A stretch of 64,000 nucleotides of DNA from NCBI GenBank assembly GCA_030159075.1, contig BROG01000350.1, positions 248,001 to 312,000 on the forward strand. The letters are read 5' to 3'. Both the position numbers and the translations under genes were made by a program. The notes under the pieces are model-generated. The model was not told the origin of the DNA. It saw nothing but the letters and a program-made list of their open reading frames with translations, and ran no database searches. This DNA is from Atrina japonica. Lineage: Eukaryota; Mollusca; Bivalvia; Pterioida; Pinnidae. Shown here in pieces: positions 10,636 to 23,770 of the stretch. Each line of letters opens with the position of its first letter. Position 1 is the first letter of the stretch.

Positions 10636-11232
10636 ATGATTGAAAGTTTTTCATAGTAAACATGATTTAATTTACCATGGCATTCTCTAGTTGTGTTTAT
10701 TGTTATTTCTTTTTATCAAGCAACCATCTTAAACAAAAACTTGATATAGGTAGCTAAACTCATCACTTGATGGAGATAGGAAGCTAAACATTATCTCACT
10801 TGCTATAGGTAGCTAAAAGCCTACAGTACTATGATCTTCATATTTTACCTTGACCTTTACCTTTGACCTAGAATTTCAAAATCCTGTTGTGCTTTGCAAT
10901 TTGTCATACCATCTTGTGCAGTTTTTTGTTTATTATGGAATATACATTTGGGGAACTTATAAGGAGAATATATATTTGTAATGTTTCAAGGTTATCAGAG
11001 AAATTATAAACATTTTGTATAGGCATATTTGTTTGAAAGATGTAGGTACTTAAGTCATATGAGTTTGGTGTATTTTCTGGGTGGTTATTTTCAACAAATT
11101 TGTCAAGGGAGGATACGTTTTTTGATGAACTATTTATTTGTGCAGAACCTTCTAACTTTGCAGAATGTTTTATATATTTTTAAGGAATACACTTGGCCAT
11201 ATGAGTCTTTGACCATTTTTTTCTTATTACAG
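10636..11232. other. Intron with a short ATAGGTAGCTAAA repeat
   Basis: Three copies of a unit of about 33 bases with ATAGGTAGCTAAA lie at about 10745-10825. Nothing else is recognised. Confidence 0.6.
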
Positions 11233-11324
11233 GTGACAGGCAGATTCAAAGGTGGCCATAATCCATTCAACAGAGGTTGTTGTAATAATTGTAAATATAC
11301 CTTGTGTGGCCCTCGTTGGCCCAG
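11233..11324 (+). CDS. ZDHHC8: ZDHHC5/8-type palmitoyltransferase, juxtamembrane Cys-cluster exon
   Basis: Between TTATTACAG and CCCAG|GTAAGT the exon encodes VTGRFKGGHNPFNRGCCNNC, then KYTLCGPRWP. NPFxRGCC is the conserved segment after the last membrane helix in ZDHHC5/8, where cysteines of the human enzymes are themselves palmitoylated. It ends with two bases of an Arg codon completed by the next exon. Confidence 0.95.
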
Positions 11325-11596
11325 GTAAGTTTGTAAAAGACTTTTTTTTTTATTTTTGAACCATACATTAAATTGAATATATAGTATAACATTTATTGAG
11401 AAAACATTATATTGGGGTCTTGTTTTAACAACATTCTCCTGAAATTTATTTTCTATAATACTACACATTAGCAGTAGTCTGCCAGTCCTAGACTAGTAAC
11501 ACTTGCAGAGGACTACTCAAAGTTGTGCTTCAGCGAATCCAGTTGACTAGTAGAAAATCTGTATAAACTTTACAGTATAAACATTGGCAATGATTA

Positions 11597-11845
11597 ATGA
11601 AAGGGCTCGATGTTAATGTTTGCCCGCTTGCCCAAGATATGTTCAAGTGTGAACTGAGCAATAATATTGCAATAATCATACCAAATACCAAATTCAGTAA
11701 TTCTGGTACCAGTTTGGTAAATGGGTGTCAATTTTCTAATTCGTTGTACCACTTTTGGGCTAGTGAATTTGTTGTAGGACTAGTAAAATTGGTTTCCAAC
11801 TAGTCCAGCTGACTAGGGCGACAGAAATTCTAAATTCAACCCCTA
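11597..11845. mobile_element. Short relic of an AGGGCTCGA-type element
   Basis: It starts AGGGCTCGATGTTAATG followed by TTTGCCCGCTTGCCC, like the 9585 element, and ends near AAATTCAACCCCTACTG. The word ACTAG(T)CCAGCTGACTAG inside is shared with 11490-11555. It is diverged and probably an internal deletion. Confidence 0.4.
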
Positions 11846-12372
11846 CTGTATGCTTTGGAGATTCTCATTTAAACTTGATGCACTGTATGTGAATGAAAGA
11901 AAGCCTTGAAGACATTTTATAGATACTGATTCCATTTTCATCAGAGATAAGGAGATTTAGGAAATAAATCTCCACAAAGCCTAAAATGAAATTAAGTTTG
12001 TTTGCTGTTTACCGACCGACCCACAGAAATCACCGCGACTCGGAAAATTAATTGGTGTTTTCAAAAAAAAAATTTTTTATTGACGATCTTTCTGGAACAT
12101 TGGATTACTGTCACAACTTTATATAGTATTAGTATTACTTTGTCTCAATCTCTGAGAATATACATGTATATATTTTGACAGTGGCGTCAATATTTATTCA
12201 ATGAAACATCATATATTAACAGTATTTTATCCGAGTAGTGTAAAATAATGTCCAGAATGTACGTAATATGACACTAGGGGCCTATCAGGGAACTGCAAAT
12301 TCATAATACGGCATCTTGTAACTCTTTGATATATTACCAATCCATCTACAGTATTAGGGCATAATTGAGTTT

Positions 12373-12548
12373 GCCAAACTTTCTGTCCCGATTTTAAGGG
12401 ATTTTTGGGGGGGGGGGTAAATCCGGATTTTACCCTAATCCCTTTGGAGATTCTGTCTGACGGGGCAACACGACATAATCTCCAAAGGAATTTATTTATA
12501 TTCTACTCACTCAAAAAATCGCTTGAAATTGGGACATAAAGTTCAGCC
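12373..12548. mobile_element. Foldback MITE related to 4446-4622
   Basis: The left GCCAAACTTTCTGTCCCGAT pairs with the right GGGACATAAAGTTCAGCC. An inner pair CCTTTGGAGATTCTGTC / ATAATCTCCAAAGG is shared with the nested element in 3766-5037. A G-run follows the left arm. The rest of 11846-13246 shows no exon. Confidence 0.6.
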
Positions 12549-13246
12549 TAAGCTACTGCTATATCCCAGAATGACACATGTATTTTCTTTACGAATACTA
12601 TTTATACAAATAGGAAACCAAAAATCCTATATGATACATGTTTTACTAAGATAAACAATATATGAAACACCTGTGTAAATTTGTTTCTTCCTTTCACGAA
12701 AGATGAAGGGAATAATGTTATAGCAAACATAAAATTGTGTAGACAGTTACGTAAGAGTTACCTCCAGTTATATTTTTATTTCAAAAATATTTGTCAAAAC
12801 ATAATAATTTTACAAAAACTATCAAATCTCATAAAATGAAATCAATTAAACTTTTACACCAGTTTTCTTTAACATAACCCTGTGTATTTCTCTAATTTAC
12901 ATTAGAAATATATTAAAAAGTCCCAGGAAAGTTATCTTTTTAAAACACCGACTCTGTCACTGCACCATGCACTTTATTATAAACACTGCCTCGCCGTGTC
13001 ACTGTACATGTAATTGCTTTTCAATCAGTATTCCCTATTGGATCACATGTTCTACCTTTAATGTAAAATTAGAATAGATATAATCTTGGGGGAAATTATT
13101 GACACCCCTCAACAACTTTCCTGATGTAGAGAAAGTTTTTCTTTTCATTGTTTCAGATTTTAGGCCTTCAGTTCTAGTCAGATTTTAATTTGTATTTAAA
13201 AATATATGTCTGTTACTATGACAACATTTGGTTCATCTATTTTCAG

Positions 13247-13391
13247 GTTAGCTTCATATGTGCCTAAAACTAGAACAATACAAATAGATTCGTCTAAAGT
13301 GACGTATCATGCGGCTGATAAAGATGTAAAGTTGTACTCCGATGTCAGTACCAATGGAATAAAACGCAACACCGCAGTTGTCAATAAAAAT
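13247..13391 (+). CDS. ZDHHC8: ZDHHC5/8-type palmitoyltransferase, proximal tail exon
   Basis: After TTTTCAG one base completes the split Arg. The exon encodes 48 residues including LASYVPKTRTIQIDSSKVTY and KLYSDVSTNGIKRN and ends AAT|GTAAGA in phase 0. The position matches the start of the cytoplasmic tail of human ZDHHC8, where conservation is lower. A longer open frame continues into the intron to 13439 but the donor is strong. Confidence 0.88.
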
Positions 13392-14039
13392 GTAAGAATA
13401 ACCAAATTACTTGATACATTCAAGATTTTTAATGTTTGAAAATTTATTTTGCATTAGTAGATTAAAAAATGATTTCCATTGTTAACAGATAAATTCCACA
13501 GTCAGTGATCAGTTGATATTCAAACTGAAGTTATGAAATTAGGCTGTGGTCAGACAACAGAACTGACCCATTGAAATTTGGTAAAAATGAGCACAAAATT
13601 ATGATAAAGTAAAATTCTGATTAAATTTAGATTACTAACGATAGACCTTTTCAAAGTGGTTCCATTCCATCACAGTTTGTCATGATAATATAGAGCTTCT
13701 GAGAAAAATATGGGCTGGGTCACTTTTAGTTAAGGCATTAATCAGATAGATGACCAGGAATATTGATTACAAACAGCAGAATAAGCTAAATTTGAAAAGC
13801 AAGCTACAGGATGGTGCATCTTTACAGGAGAGAACATTTAACTTATTTTGTTTACCTCGCAGAAGAACTGAAACAATACAATACAGTATAAATAATATAA
13901 AACTGGAAATGATGCAGCCCACATTTTTATTGACATCACAATGTCAGAGCACAAAATATTCTGACAAAACTGAATAGGACAGCTAGGAAAAGGTCTATTT
14001 TGAGATCTTTGACATACTGAAAATTTTTGCACACTCTTA
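13392..14039. other. Intron, no supported feature
   Basis: Two short overlapping frames at about 13750-14056 have no splice or family support. Confidence 0.55.
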
Positions 14040-14315
14040 ACTTTTGTTATTTTCACCCTTTAATTAGAGGGCTAATTTAAAATAACTAAATTTGTTATTT
14101 TCACCTCTATTAGAGAATTTAGATGGGGGGCGAATGGTTTTAAAATGAAAGCAAAAAGCTAAATAATTGAAGCATGGACATATGTGCCATCCATGAGACT
14201 CTCATGGTTATTAGAGAATTTAAGATGGGGTCAATATGTTTTTTGTCATAAAAGAGCGAAAATATATGTACCAGGGGGCGAAAATATTCGGTGGCATGTA
14301 TTATAGGAAATGTTA
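14040..14315. mobile_element. Dispersed 'GTTATTTTCACC' repeat
   Basis: It shares TTATTTTCACC, CTAAATAATTGAAGCA, ATATGTTTT(C/T)TGTCATAA and AGCGAAAATA, in the same order, with 47378-47566. That copy has clearer inverted ends, so this is an older, rearranged copy of the same family. Confidence 0.55.
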
Positions 14316-14854
14316 AGTAAGTAATTGATATGCAAAAAATAAAAATTCCTTTAAAGATTATCTGAAATTGTTGTGGTAAAATTAGAATACTGTTTTGGAA
14401 GATTTGATCATTTTAGATCAAGTTGTTGGTGATCAAGCAACATTTAAATCAGGGTATGGTTGATAATAAAGGCATCTTTAAGATCATGATTATAAATTTC
14501 TCCACTTTAACTGCTTTAGATTTCATCTAATGTTTTCTAAAGATATGCTGATCTCTGACTTGGAAAAGAAAATTTTTGCATGTACTAAAGTTTACTTCTA
14601 AAGCATTGATATTAATAAGATACTTTAGCATAAGAACTATCATTTGATTGTGAAGTGTGATTTTCTGAGTATGTGATTTACCAATATAGAGTAGTTATAA
14701 TTACATTATATCCATCAGTTCTGCACTTGTTTTTGTATTGTTTGTTATCTTGGATTTACTTTGACATCCGTTTTCTCTCAAAGAAACAAAACTGTCAGTA
14801 ATATATTCTTATTATATTAATCTTTAAACTGATGAAGGCAATTAAGATTGCAGT

Positions 14855-15425
14855 GGACTGTTCCACTGATGATAAATAATATACCAGGGACAGCAGCCTC
14901 TTCTGTTGATGATGGATAATATACCAGGGGCAATAGACTGTTTAAGTGATGATAGATAATATACCAGGGACAATAGACTATTCCGTTGATGATAGATAAT
15001 ATACCAGGGACAATATACTATTCCGTTGATGATAGATAATATATTAGGGAGAGTAGACTATTCTGTTGATGATAGATAATATACCAGGGACCATAGACTG
15101 TTTAAGTGATGATAGATAATATACCAGGGACAATAGACTGTTCCATTGATGATAGATAATATACCAGGGACAATATACTATTCCGTTGATGATAGATTAT
15201 ATATTAGGGAGAGTAGACTATTCTGTTGATGATAGATAATATACCAGGGACAGTGGACTATTCCAGTCATGTTAGATAATATACCAGGGAGAGTGGAATG
15301 TTCAAGTCATGATAGATAATATACCGGGGATAGTGGACTGTTCCAGTAATGATAGATAATATACCAGGGACAGTGGACTGTTCCAGTCATGATAGATAAT
15401 ATACCAGAGTCAGTAGACTTTCCAG
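14855..15425. repeat. 40-bp minisatellite (GATAATATACCAGGGACA)
   Basis: About 14 copies of a 40-base unit with GATAATATACCAGGGACA and GACTATTCCGTTGATGATA. Degenerate copies trail to about 15560. Confidence 0.95.
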
Positions 15426-15559
15426 TGATGTTAGATAAATTGTATCAATGACAGATGACCATGTCAGTGACTGTACACTTGTCCAGTGATAGTAAACTCT
15501 ATACCAGTGACAGTGAACTGTTCCAGGGGTGATAAATAGATTCTTCCTAATTCCAGTGA

Positions 15560-16299
15560 CAGATAACAGAACAGGGAAAGGGTATATTCAGTGTACATCT
15601 AGTTCATATGTTCTGCCTTTTTGTTGCTCTTTATTGAAATAGTGATGTACAAAAGAGAGAAAACAGATGATCATTTTAGTTGTATATAATTTGATATTTT
15701 TTTCAATTGTTTTCTTCCTTATTTTCAGCAGTATGTTGTTAGCTGGATCTGTCATCCATGGTTTTCCATTGTGCTGCATGGCTGTTAGCTGATTCCTTTC
15801 AATTTTTACTTTGTTTGAGTACTTGTGCTCACAGCTTTCCAATGCTCTAAATGAAATCTATAGACCTTTTTATGATAACTGTGGTCCTTGTGACAAAGGA
15901 CAGCAAAATGAAACAGATTTTTACGAAAACTGAACATCATCAAAGTAATAGATTGTTTCCTGGCATCATTTTCCGGGAATCTGTATCATTATGCTGTTCA
16001 AAATTACAGGGCCATGGTTATCATGAAAAGGTCTATGCTAAAATTTCAAAATTGACCAAAAAGAAATTTTATTTTTGTATTTTTGTTTCCGTATAAGTTA
16101 TCTTACAGTGTATTTATTTCAACTTATATGCTTATAAAAGTGTATTATTGGGAATGAAAACAAACATTTTTGCATGGGGACTTGAACCTTTTCAGTCTGT
16201 CTCATTGTTTGCTTGTCTTTTTGCAACATTTTGGTTTTTGTCAAATAATCAGGGTTCATTCCTGAAATTTAACTAAATATGACATGTTCCTGTATATCA
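15560..16299. other. Intron, no supported feature
   Basis: Short open frames on both strands around 15588-16096 have no recognisable motif, acceptor or donor. Confidence 0.5.
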
Positions 16300-16800
16300 G
16301 TAAGATCTTGGAAGATTATGTCTTAACAATTTGGCAACTTTTGGCAGAGTTATGGGACTTTAAAATCTAAAGATGAGTTTGATTAAGGGCCAACATTCAG
16401 CACTATATGTCAGAGTTATGGGACTTTGAAATCTTCAGATGAGTTTGATTATGGCAGACATTCAGCAATTTTTACCAGAGTTATGGGACTTTAAAATCTT
16501 CAGACGAGTTTGATTATGGGCCAACATTCAGCACTATGTCAGAGTTATGGGACTTTAAATCTTCAGATGAGTTTGATTATGGCAGACATTCAGCAATTTT
16601 TACCAGAGTTATGGGACTTTAAAATCTTCAGATAAGTTTGATTATGGGCCAACATTCAGCAATTTTTACCAGAGTTATGGGACTTGAAATCAATTATGTG
16701 AACATTTGACAATATTTGTCAGAGTTATGGGACTTTAAAATCTTCATATGAGTTTCAGTTTGGTAAATATTTAACAGTATTTTCCAGAGTGTTATGGCAA
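16300..16800. repeat. About 62-66-bp minisatellite (AGAGTTATGGGACTTTAAA)
   Basis: About eight units contain AGAGTTATGGGACTTTAAA, TCTTCAGATGAGTTTGATTA and CAACATTCAGCA. Confidence 0.93.
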
Positions 16801-17932
16801 TGTATAATCTTAATGAATGGCTTTTTGGGGTAAAAGTATTGCTCAAACACATCTTAGTTTTTTATCTTTATTTCTATTTTTTGTGACTGGGAATGGCTAT
16901 CATGGTATATGATGAAATTGAAGATGAGTTCTTGTTTGCTATATTTTGATTTAATGCTTTAACAAAAGAAATAGTAATGACAATATCATGAGATCTTCTT
17001 TGATTGTTCTGAAGCTGTGGGCACAAGAACCTGTACTTATTATATATTGTATTGTATTACATAGTGGTACTAATATTTGCATATTATTTTACTTCAAGTT
17101 TTCAGCCTTCAGAAAGTCTGGATATGTTATAGTGGATGCCACATAGAAAACCCCACACCTTACCTCTGTGTTTTGGTTGTATGTATTTTAGAACATCTCC
17201 ATTTACTGGGAAAGCACAAATTTCTGACAAACACCCACACACACACACCCTTACAAATAATTATGTGATACACATATCAAACAGAAAAAAATTTACACAT
17301 AGCCATTTGAAAAAAAAAGAAATTTGAAGACTGGTCATCAACTTCAAGAGTGCTTCTTGTGTGTAGAAAACTTTTTTTTACTAAATACACACAAAAAATT
17401 CTGGTTGGAATTTCCAACCATTTAAAGGCTGTTTTTCCTAGTGTAACATACCAAAACTTTAGCCTATTTCCCCAGTTTTGCTGAAAGTATGCATATTTTA
17501 GATGTCTTCCAATTGAAAGGTATGGATGCTAATTATGTGCAAGAAGAATCATTAAGTTTTAAAAAATGTGAAAATTTTTATCACTCTTGTAGTTATCAGA
17601 CTCCAACAGGTCACAGCTTATTAGAAACCAGCTTTTTAGTGTAACTTCATTCTACAGATATTCTCATACACATGTATGTCTTTAAGTTTCTTTAAGTTTC
17701 TTTTATTTATAATATCTGTAAACTTATGTTAGAAATGTAGGAAATGATAAATGCTATAGCTTTTATTTAACAGTGTAAGCTTGCCACTAAAATTTGTTGT
17801 GGCAGTAGAATTTTCTTTTTTTTTTTTCATAATTTCTCTATTCATATATTCTGGATTTCCCTATAGAACCTTTTCCGATAACTGCAGTCATGTAATTTTG
17901 GACAGCAATCTGGCTTTTTTATATAGTTTCCA
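16801..17932. other. Intron, no supported feature
   Basis: AT-rich sequence with a short CA run at about 17235. No exon is recognised. Confidence 0.55.
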
Positions 17933-18182
17933 CAGGGCCGAAATTCAGCCCCATTCCCAATGCAAAATACAAGTTTTTTCCCAATTTGATGAAAAAATTC
18001 CCAATTTGGTGTACAGATTGTGATCATAATGAAAAATTAGATTATTTTTGGGGGAATTGATTTGAAAAAAGAGATTCCATTGCATGTGGATTTACATTTT
18101 TCCCAATTTTAGACAAATACTCAATAAAATTCCCAATTGAGTGGCCAGTGGCATTTTCCCAAAATTGGCAGAAAAAGGCCTG
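17933..18182. mobile_element. Short CAGGG-ended element with CCCAATTT words
   Basis: The left end CAGGGCCGAAATTCAGCCCC and right end GGCAGAAAAAGGCCTG are weak inverted repeats. TTCCCAATTT recurs at least four times in both orientations inside 250 bp. The architecture (CAGGG ends plus a repeated subterminal word) matches the larger elements, but no clean target duplication is seen. Confidence 0.45.
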
Positions 18183-20104
18183 GCAATGAGACATTTTCCT
18201 GTAAATTTGGCAAGGTTGTCACACTGATCAATTGTCTCTTGATGTCATTTTGCCAACTGATTGTTTTGCTGTCCAGTGTTACAGGAAGAAGTTAAATGAA
18301 AAGGGTTTGTTGCTAAAACATTTTCCTCAAAAGAGTTTTATAAAGAAAAGAAATTTACACCTGTCAAATGAAAAAAAATCCTCTTTTTTTTCTCATAAAA
18401 ATTTGTTTTTCATATTTAACATGATTTCCTTTGTAAAATCAGATATCAGAATCCATATACATGAGAAAAGTGTATTTTTTAATTCTAGATTGTATGAAAG
18501 GTGGATAGAGGATAGGATTTGTGTAGTTTTATACAGACCTGTTGGAGTACGAGATCAATTTTCAAATTTCACTCTGACATTTTAGTTGAGGAGGTATTTC
18601 AATATTCTCTGTCAAAACTGCAATGGTGGGCTGTATCACATTGATATCTAGTGTTTGGTATCATGGCTTTTATAAATTTTCATTTGTTTTTGCATTTATT
18701 AATCATCTTCCTACAAAATGATTATGATGTTAGTTTTACCGTATTATATATCATCTGTTCCAGAGATTGATTCTCATAGTGAAAAACAATCTTTGGGCAA
18801 TGGGGATAAGTTTTTGCACGAACTGTGTAAATCAATTTGTAAAGAGGGTGAAAATAAGGTCAAAAAAGGTGAAAATTAGGTTGAAATAAGGCCGAAAACG
18901 GTGAAAATAAGGCCTTTGTCTGCTTACTCATTCTCCTTAAAGATTTTGTTATGAAAAGGCATATAGATAAAAGTTTGTGAAATCTTGCTGCAGAAAATTT
19001 GAAATGTATTCAAAACAAGATTTGTCATCCCATATAAGAAAAGGAGTCAAATCTCTACATTGACACCAATATAAAATGATTCTTGTTTATTTTTATTTTT
19101 TTTTCACATCCTGCCAAACATTTTTTAATTTAATGGTCCTAGATGTTAGTGAAGTGCCACAAAATTAGACTTTGCTTTGGACATGTGCCAATCCTGGCCT
19201 TGACAATGATCTGGATTTGAAATCTCATTCTAAAGTTCTGTGACTTTCGCTTCTTGTGATGGGGACTTTAAGAACAATTGTTACACTTTTATTTTTAAGT
19301 CATAGGCATATCTTAGTACTCAGAATCAATCCTGGAACACCCTCATCCCCACCTTCTCAAGGTCAACTTGAAACTTATATTTCACAAATTTGCTTACCAA
19401 TCTTTTATATACATGTACATGTACTTTTATTTACATGAATTCAAACACTAGAACTCAGTATGCTTCTTAATGGTGTAAGGCTTACTGTAATTTAATGTAT
19501 ATAAAAGCTTCCCGAGTCTGCTGTGGTGCTTTGGCTATATAGTAGATGTCTCCTGCTTTTCATGTTCACCAAAGATGCATGAGCAGGGCAGTTAATAGGT
19601 TTTTGTTTTTAACGTACATTGATGTTTAGCATAAGTTGTAGACGAATAACCCAATTAAAATTCAGTAAATGAGGTTATGTTATTCTTTGGATTAAGCCTA
19701 CAAAATTCTACTGATCATTGGTAACTGCTCTGACTTAAATGCAGCTTTTTTGTACATGCTGGTAAATTGGAATCAATTTTGTAAAATGTGACACTGTTTT
19801 CTGAAGTACTTTAAATAGTTACAAGTTCTGGGTTTTTTTACCTGAATTAAATAAAGCAGAGTAATATAGGTCAAAATTAAATAAAGCAAAGTAACATAGG
19901 TCAAATTGAATAAAGCAAAGTTATGTAAGTTAAAAAAATTGTCTCATGAAATAAAATAGAGCTATTTATTTCTAATTAGTGTCTTTCACTGTGATAATTA
20001 ATTATAGTTAAATATTACCATAATACATTACCAGTTTACATAGATAAACACCTTGTTGTGCTCTGTCCCATACAACACAGTTCTAAGTTTACATTCTCTT
20101 GTAT
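18183..20104. other. Intron with short direct repeats
   Basis: GGTGAAAATAAGG repeats lie at about 18845-18915, and three copies of AATAAAGCAAAGTAA(C/T)ATAGGTCAAA at about 19848-19925. A 117-codon frame at 18232-18585 has no motif or splice support. Confidence 0.6.
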
Positions 20105-20282
20105 CACATAAATTGACCTATCGACAAATGCCCTACTCTACACCTTTTAGCAAACCTGTCCATTATGACGTCACAATTAAATGTCCTGTCAGACACTTAT
20201 GTGATTATGACATCACAATCTAATGACGTCAAAAAAGCACATGGACAGTCATGTGTTGGACAATTGTGGATAGGTCATTTGT
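20105..20282. mobile_element. MITE with CRE-like TGACGTCA sites
   Basis: The left TTGACCTATCGACAAATG and right ATTGTGGATAGGTCATTTGT form an imperfect inverted repeat about 170 bp apart. Inside are two exact CRE-like octamers (TGACGTCA near 20166 and 20223) and a TGACATCA. Whether it affects expression is unknown. Confidence 0.5.
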
Positions 20283-20689
20283 GAGTATGCACATAATAGA
20301 CTAGAGAACATAGTTGTAGTAGCACTCATCGTGAATAGCACAATCCATAACATGATTTTAAACAATGAAATTAACTATAAGCATAAGTGATAGGGAAATG
20401 AAATTAACTATAACGATATACTGTTGGTTAATGTATTGGTTATATAAATCTGCAGTAAGCCAAGGAAAAAAAATAAAATGAGTAAGATTTAAATCTTCTT
20501 CAGTTTAGAAAACTGATTTCAATAATAGCAGCAGAAAAGTTTATTTTCTTTTGCCATTGCAGTTTGATGTGCACATCTTTTTTGTGGTTAATTTGTTTGA
20601 GGAATCTTTAAGTAACAACATTTCCGAATACCAAATACTTAATTTTCTGAGTGGTGTTGATACTAAACTAGTGTCTGATACAGTCACGG

Positions 20690-21575
20690 ACATAGTCATA
20701 ATCATATAAAACATGATCACAACATATACATATAGAAGATGATCACAGCATGTACATATAAAACATGGTCACAGCATATACATATACAACATATATATAT
20801 ATATATAAAACAATCACAGCATATACATGTAGAACATGATCACAACATATACATGTAGATCATGATCACAGCATATACATATAAAACATGATCACAACAT
20901 ATACATATAAAACATGATCACAACATATACATATAAAACATGATCACAGCATATACATATAAAACATGATCACAACATATACATATAAAACATGATCACA
21001 GCACATACATATAAAGCATGATCACAAAATATACATATAAAACATGATTACAATATATACATATAAAACGTGATCACAGCACATACATATAAAACATGAT
21101 TACAACATATACATATAAAACATGATCACAACATATACATATAAAACATGATCACACAATATATACATATAAAACATGATCACAACATATACATATAAAA
21201 CATGATCACAGCACATACATATAAAGCATGATCACAAAATATACATATAAAACATGATTACAATATATACATATAAAACATGATCACAGCACATACATAT
21301 AAAACATGATTACAACATATACATATAAAACATGATCACAACATATACATATAAAACATGATCACAGCATATACATATAAAACATGATCACAGCACATAT
21401 ACATATAAAACATGATCACAGCACATACATATAAAACATGATTACAACATATACATATAAAACATGATCACAGCACATACATGTAGAACATGATTACAAC
21501 ATATACATGTACATATAAAAATAATCACAGCATATACATATAAAACATATCACAACATTATATATATAGAACATT
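20690..21575. repeat. 26-bp minisatellite (ACATATAAAACATGATCACA)
   Basis: About 30 copies of a 26-base unit (ACATATAAAACATGATCACA plus ACATAT) vary mainly at AACATAT/GCATAT. Confidence 0.97.
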
Positions 21576-21579
21576 ATCA

Positions 21580-22087
21580 CAGCATTATGCATGTAAAATA
21601 TGACAAAACTTATGTCACTTCACATGATGTCATTGTACATATGTCATAACATATACAAACAGGTCAACTCGTGTCATTGTACATGATGTGTCTTTGTACA
21701 TATGTCATAACATATACAAACAGGTCAACTCATGTCACTCTACATGATGTGTCTTTGTACACATATCATTCTACATGATATGACCTTAACTGTACATATA
21801 TCACTACATGATGTGTCATACATACATCATTATTAACATCATGGGACTGCTGTATTCATTATAACACTATTGTATCGTGTGAAGTAAATTAAATATATCA
21901 TTGTACATGTTGGACACTGTACATGTGTCACTGTACATGCTGTGTACATGACACTACTGAACTGTGTTTGAAATTAATTGTCATGTCAATGTACATGATT
22001 TAACACTGTAAACATGTCACTGTACACATGACAGTATTGTATCATGTGTTGGAAATTTATTTGTCATGTCAATGTGCATGATATGAC
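21580..22087. repeat. Degenerate GTCACTGTACATGATGTG-rich repeats
   Basis: Short irregular copies of ATGTCA(C/T)TGTACATG, including a duplicated CATATGTCATAACATATAC stretch, link the arrays on both sides. Confidence 0.8.
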
Positions 22088-23228
22088 ACTGTTTATATGA
22101 CAGTACCATACCATATGGTGGATATGATTTGACACTGTTTATATGACAGTACCATACCATATGGTGGATATGATTTGACACTGTTTATATGACAGTGTTT
22201 AAATGACCATACCATATGGTGGATATGATTTGACACTGTTTATATGACAGTACCATACCATATGGTGGATGATGATTTGACACTGTTTATATGACAGTAC
22301 CCTACCATATGGTGGATATGATTTGACACTGTTTATATGACAGTACCATACCATATGGTGGATATGATTTGACACTGTTTATATGACAGTACCATACCAT
22401 ATGGTGGATATGATTTGACACTGTTTATATGACAGTACCATACCATATGGTGGATATGATTTGACACTGTTTATATGACAGTACCATACCATATGGTGGA
22501 TATGATTTGACACTGTGTTTAAATGACAGTTTATATGACAGTACCATACCATATGGTGGATATGATTTGACACTGTTTATATGACAGTACCATACCATAT
22601 GGTGGATATGATTTGACACTGTTTATATGACAGTACCATACCCATATGGTGGATATGATATGATTTGACACTGTTTATATGACAGTACCATACCATACCA
22701 TATGGTGGATATGATTTGACACTGTTTATATGACAGTACCATACCATATGGTGGATATGATTTGACACTGTTTAAATGACAGTACCATACCATATGGTGG
22801 ATATGATTTGACACTGTTTAAATGACAGTACCATACCATATGGTGGATATGATTTGACACTGTTTAAATGACAGTACCATACCATATGGTGGATATGATT
22901 TGACACTGTTTAAATGACAGTACCATACCATATGGTGGATATGATTTGACACTGTTTATATGACAGTACCATACCATATGGTGGATATGATTTGGACACT
23001 GTTTTTAAATGACAGTACCATACCATATGGTGGATATGATTTGGTGGACACTGTTTAAATGACAGTACCATACCATATGGTGGATATGATTTGACACTGT
23101 TTATATGACAGTACCATACCATATGGTGGATATGATTTGACACTGTTTATATGACAGTACCATACCATATGGTGGATATGATTTGACACTGTTTAAATGA
23201 TAGTACCATACCATTTGGTGGATATTAA
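22088..23228. repeat. 46-bp minisatellite with CCATATGG palindrome
   Basis: About 24 copies of a 46-base unit carry GACACTGTTTATATGACAGT, ACCATACCATATGGTGG and ATATGATTT. Neighbouring units are nearly identical, which suggests recent expansion. A TTTATATG/TTTAAATG variant marks sub-blocks. 46 is not divisible by three, so the five - strand frames here are artefacts. Confidence 0.97.
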
Positions 23229-23269
23229 ATATGTCACTTCATTATGCGTACTTGTCCATAATTATATAT

Positions 23270-23770
23270 CATGTGACATGCACATGGTAACACATGTTAT
23301 CAGTAATTTTAGTTCAGATGGCTGAAATGTGTCATGCTGTTGTATCTATTTCATCATAGACACCATGTCATTGTACTGTATACAGGTCATGTACGCACTG
23401 TAACTTAACATGTCAAATAAATGACATGCCCTGCAAGGGCTATATACATTCAATTACTATACAAATGTCATGTGACTCATATTACAGTACAGAACTTGTT
23501 ACTTCATATTTCAAGATGAAATGACACTTAACATAATGTTATGAATTGTATTTCATGTTACTGTACACATCACATTACTTACTGTAAGCATGTCATGTAT
23601 GTGTACACCTGTCATGTTAGTGATACATGTCATGTTACCATACACATGTCATGTATGTGTACACCTGTCATGTTAGTGACACATGTCATGTTTATGTACA
23701 CATGCCATTATTGTACATTTGTCACATTACCAGAGACATCATATTACTATACACTACAGTGTTAGGTAAA
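23270..23770. repeat. Degenerate CATGTCATGTTA/GTACACATGTC repeats
   Basis: Irregular copies include a duplicated TACACATGTCATGTATGTG / TACACCTGTCATGTTAGTGA at about 23590-23690. Confidence 0.8.

Noticed and set aside
18232..18585. 117-codon ORF inside the palmitoyltransferase intron
   Set aside because: AT-driven composition, no motif, and no splice sites that fit phase 0 to 0.
22379..23143. Several - strand ORFs rich in SNHIHHMVWYCHIN
   Set aside because: They are translations of the 46-bp minisatellite in rotating frames.
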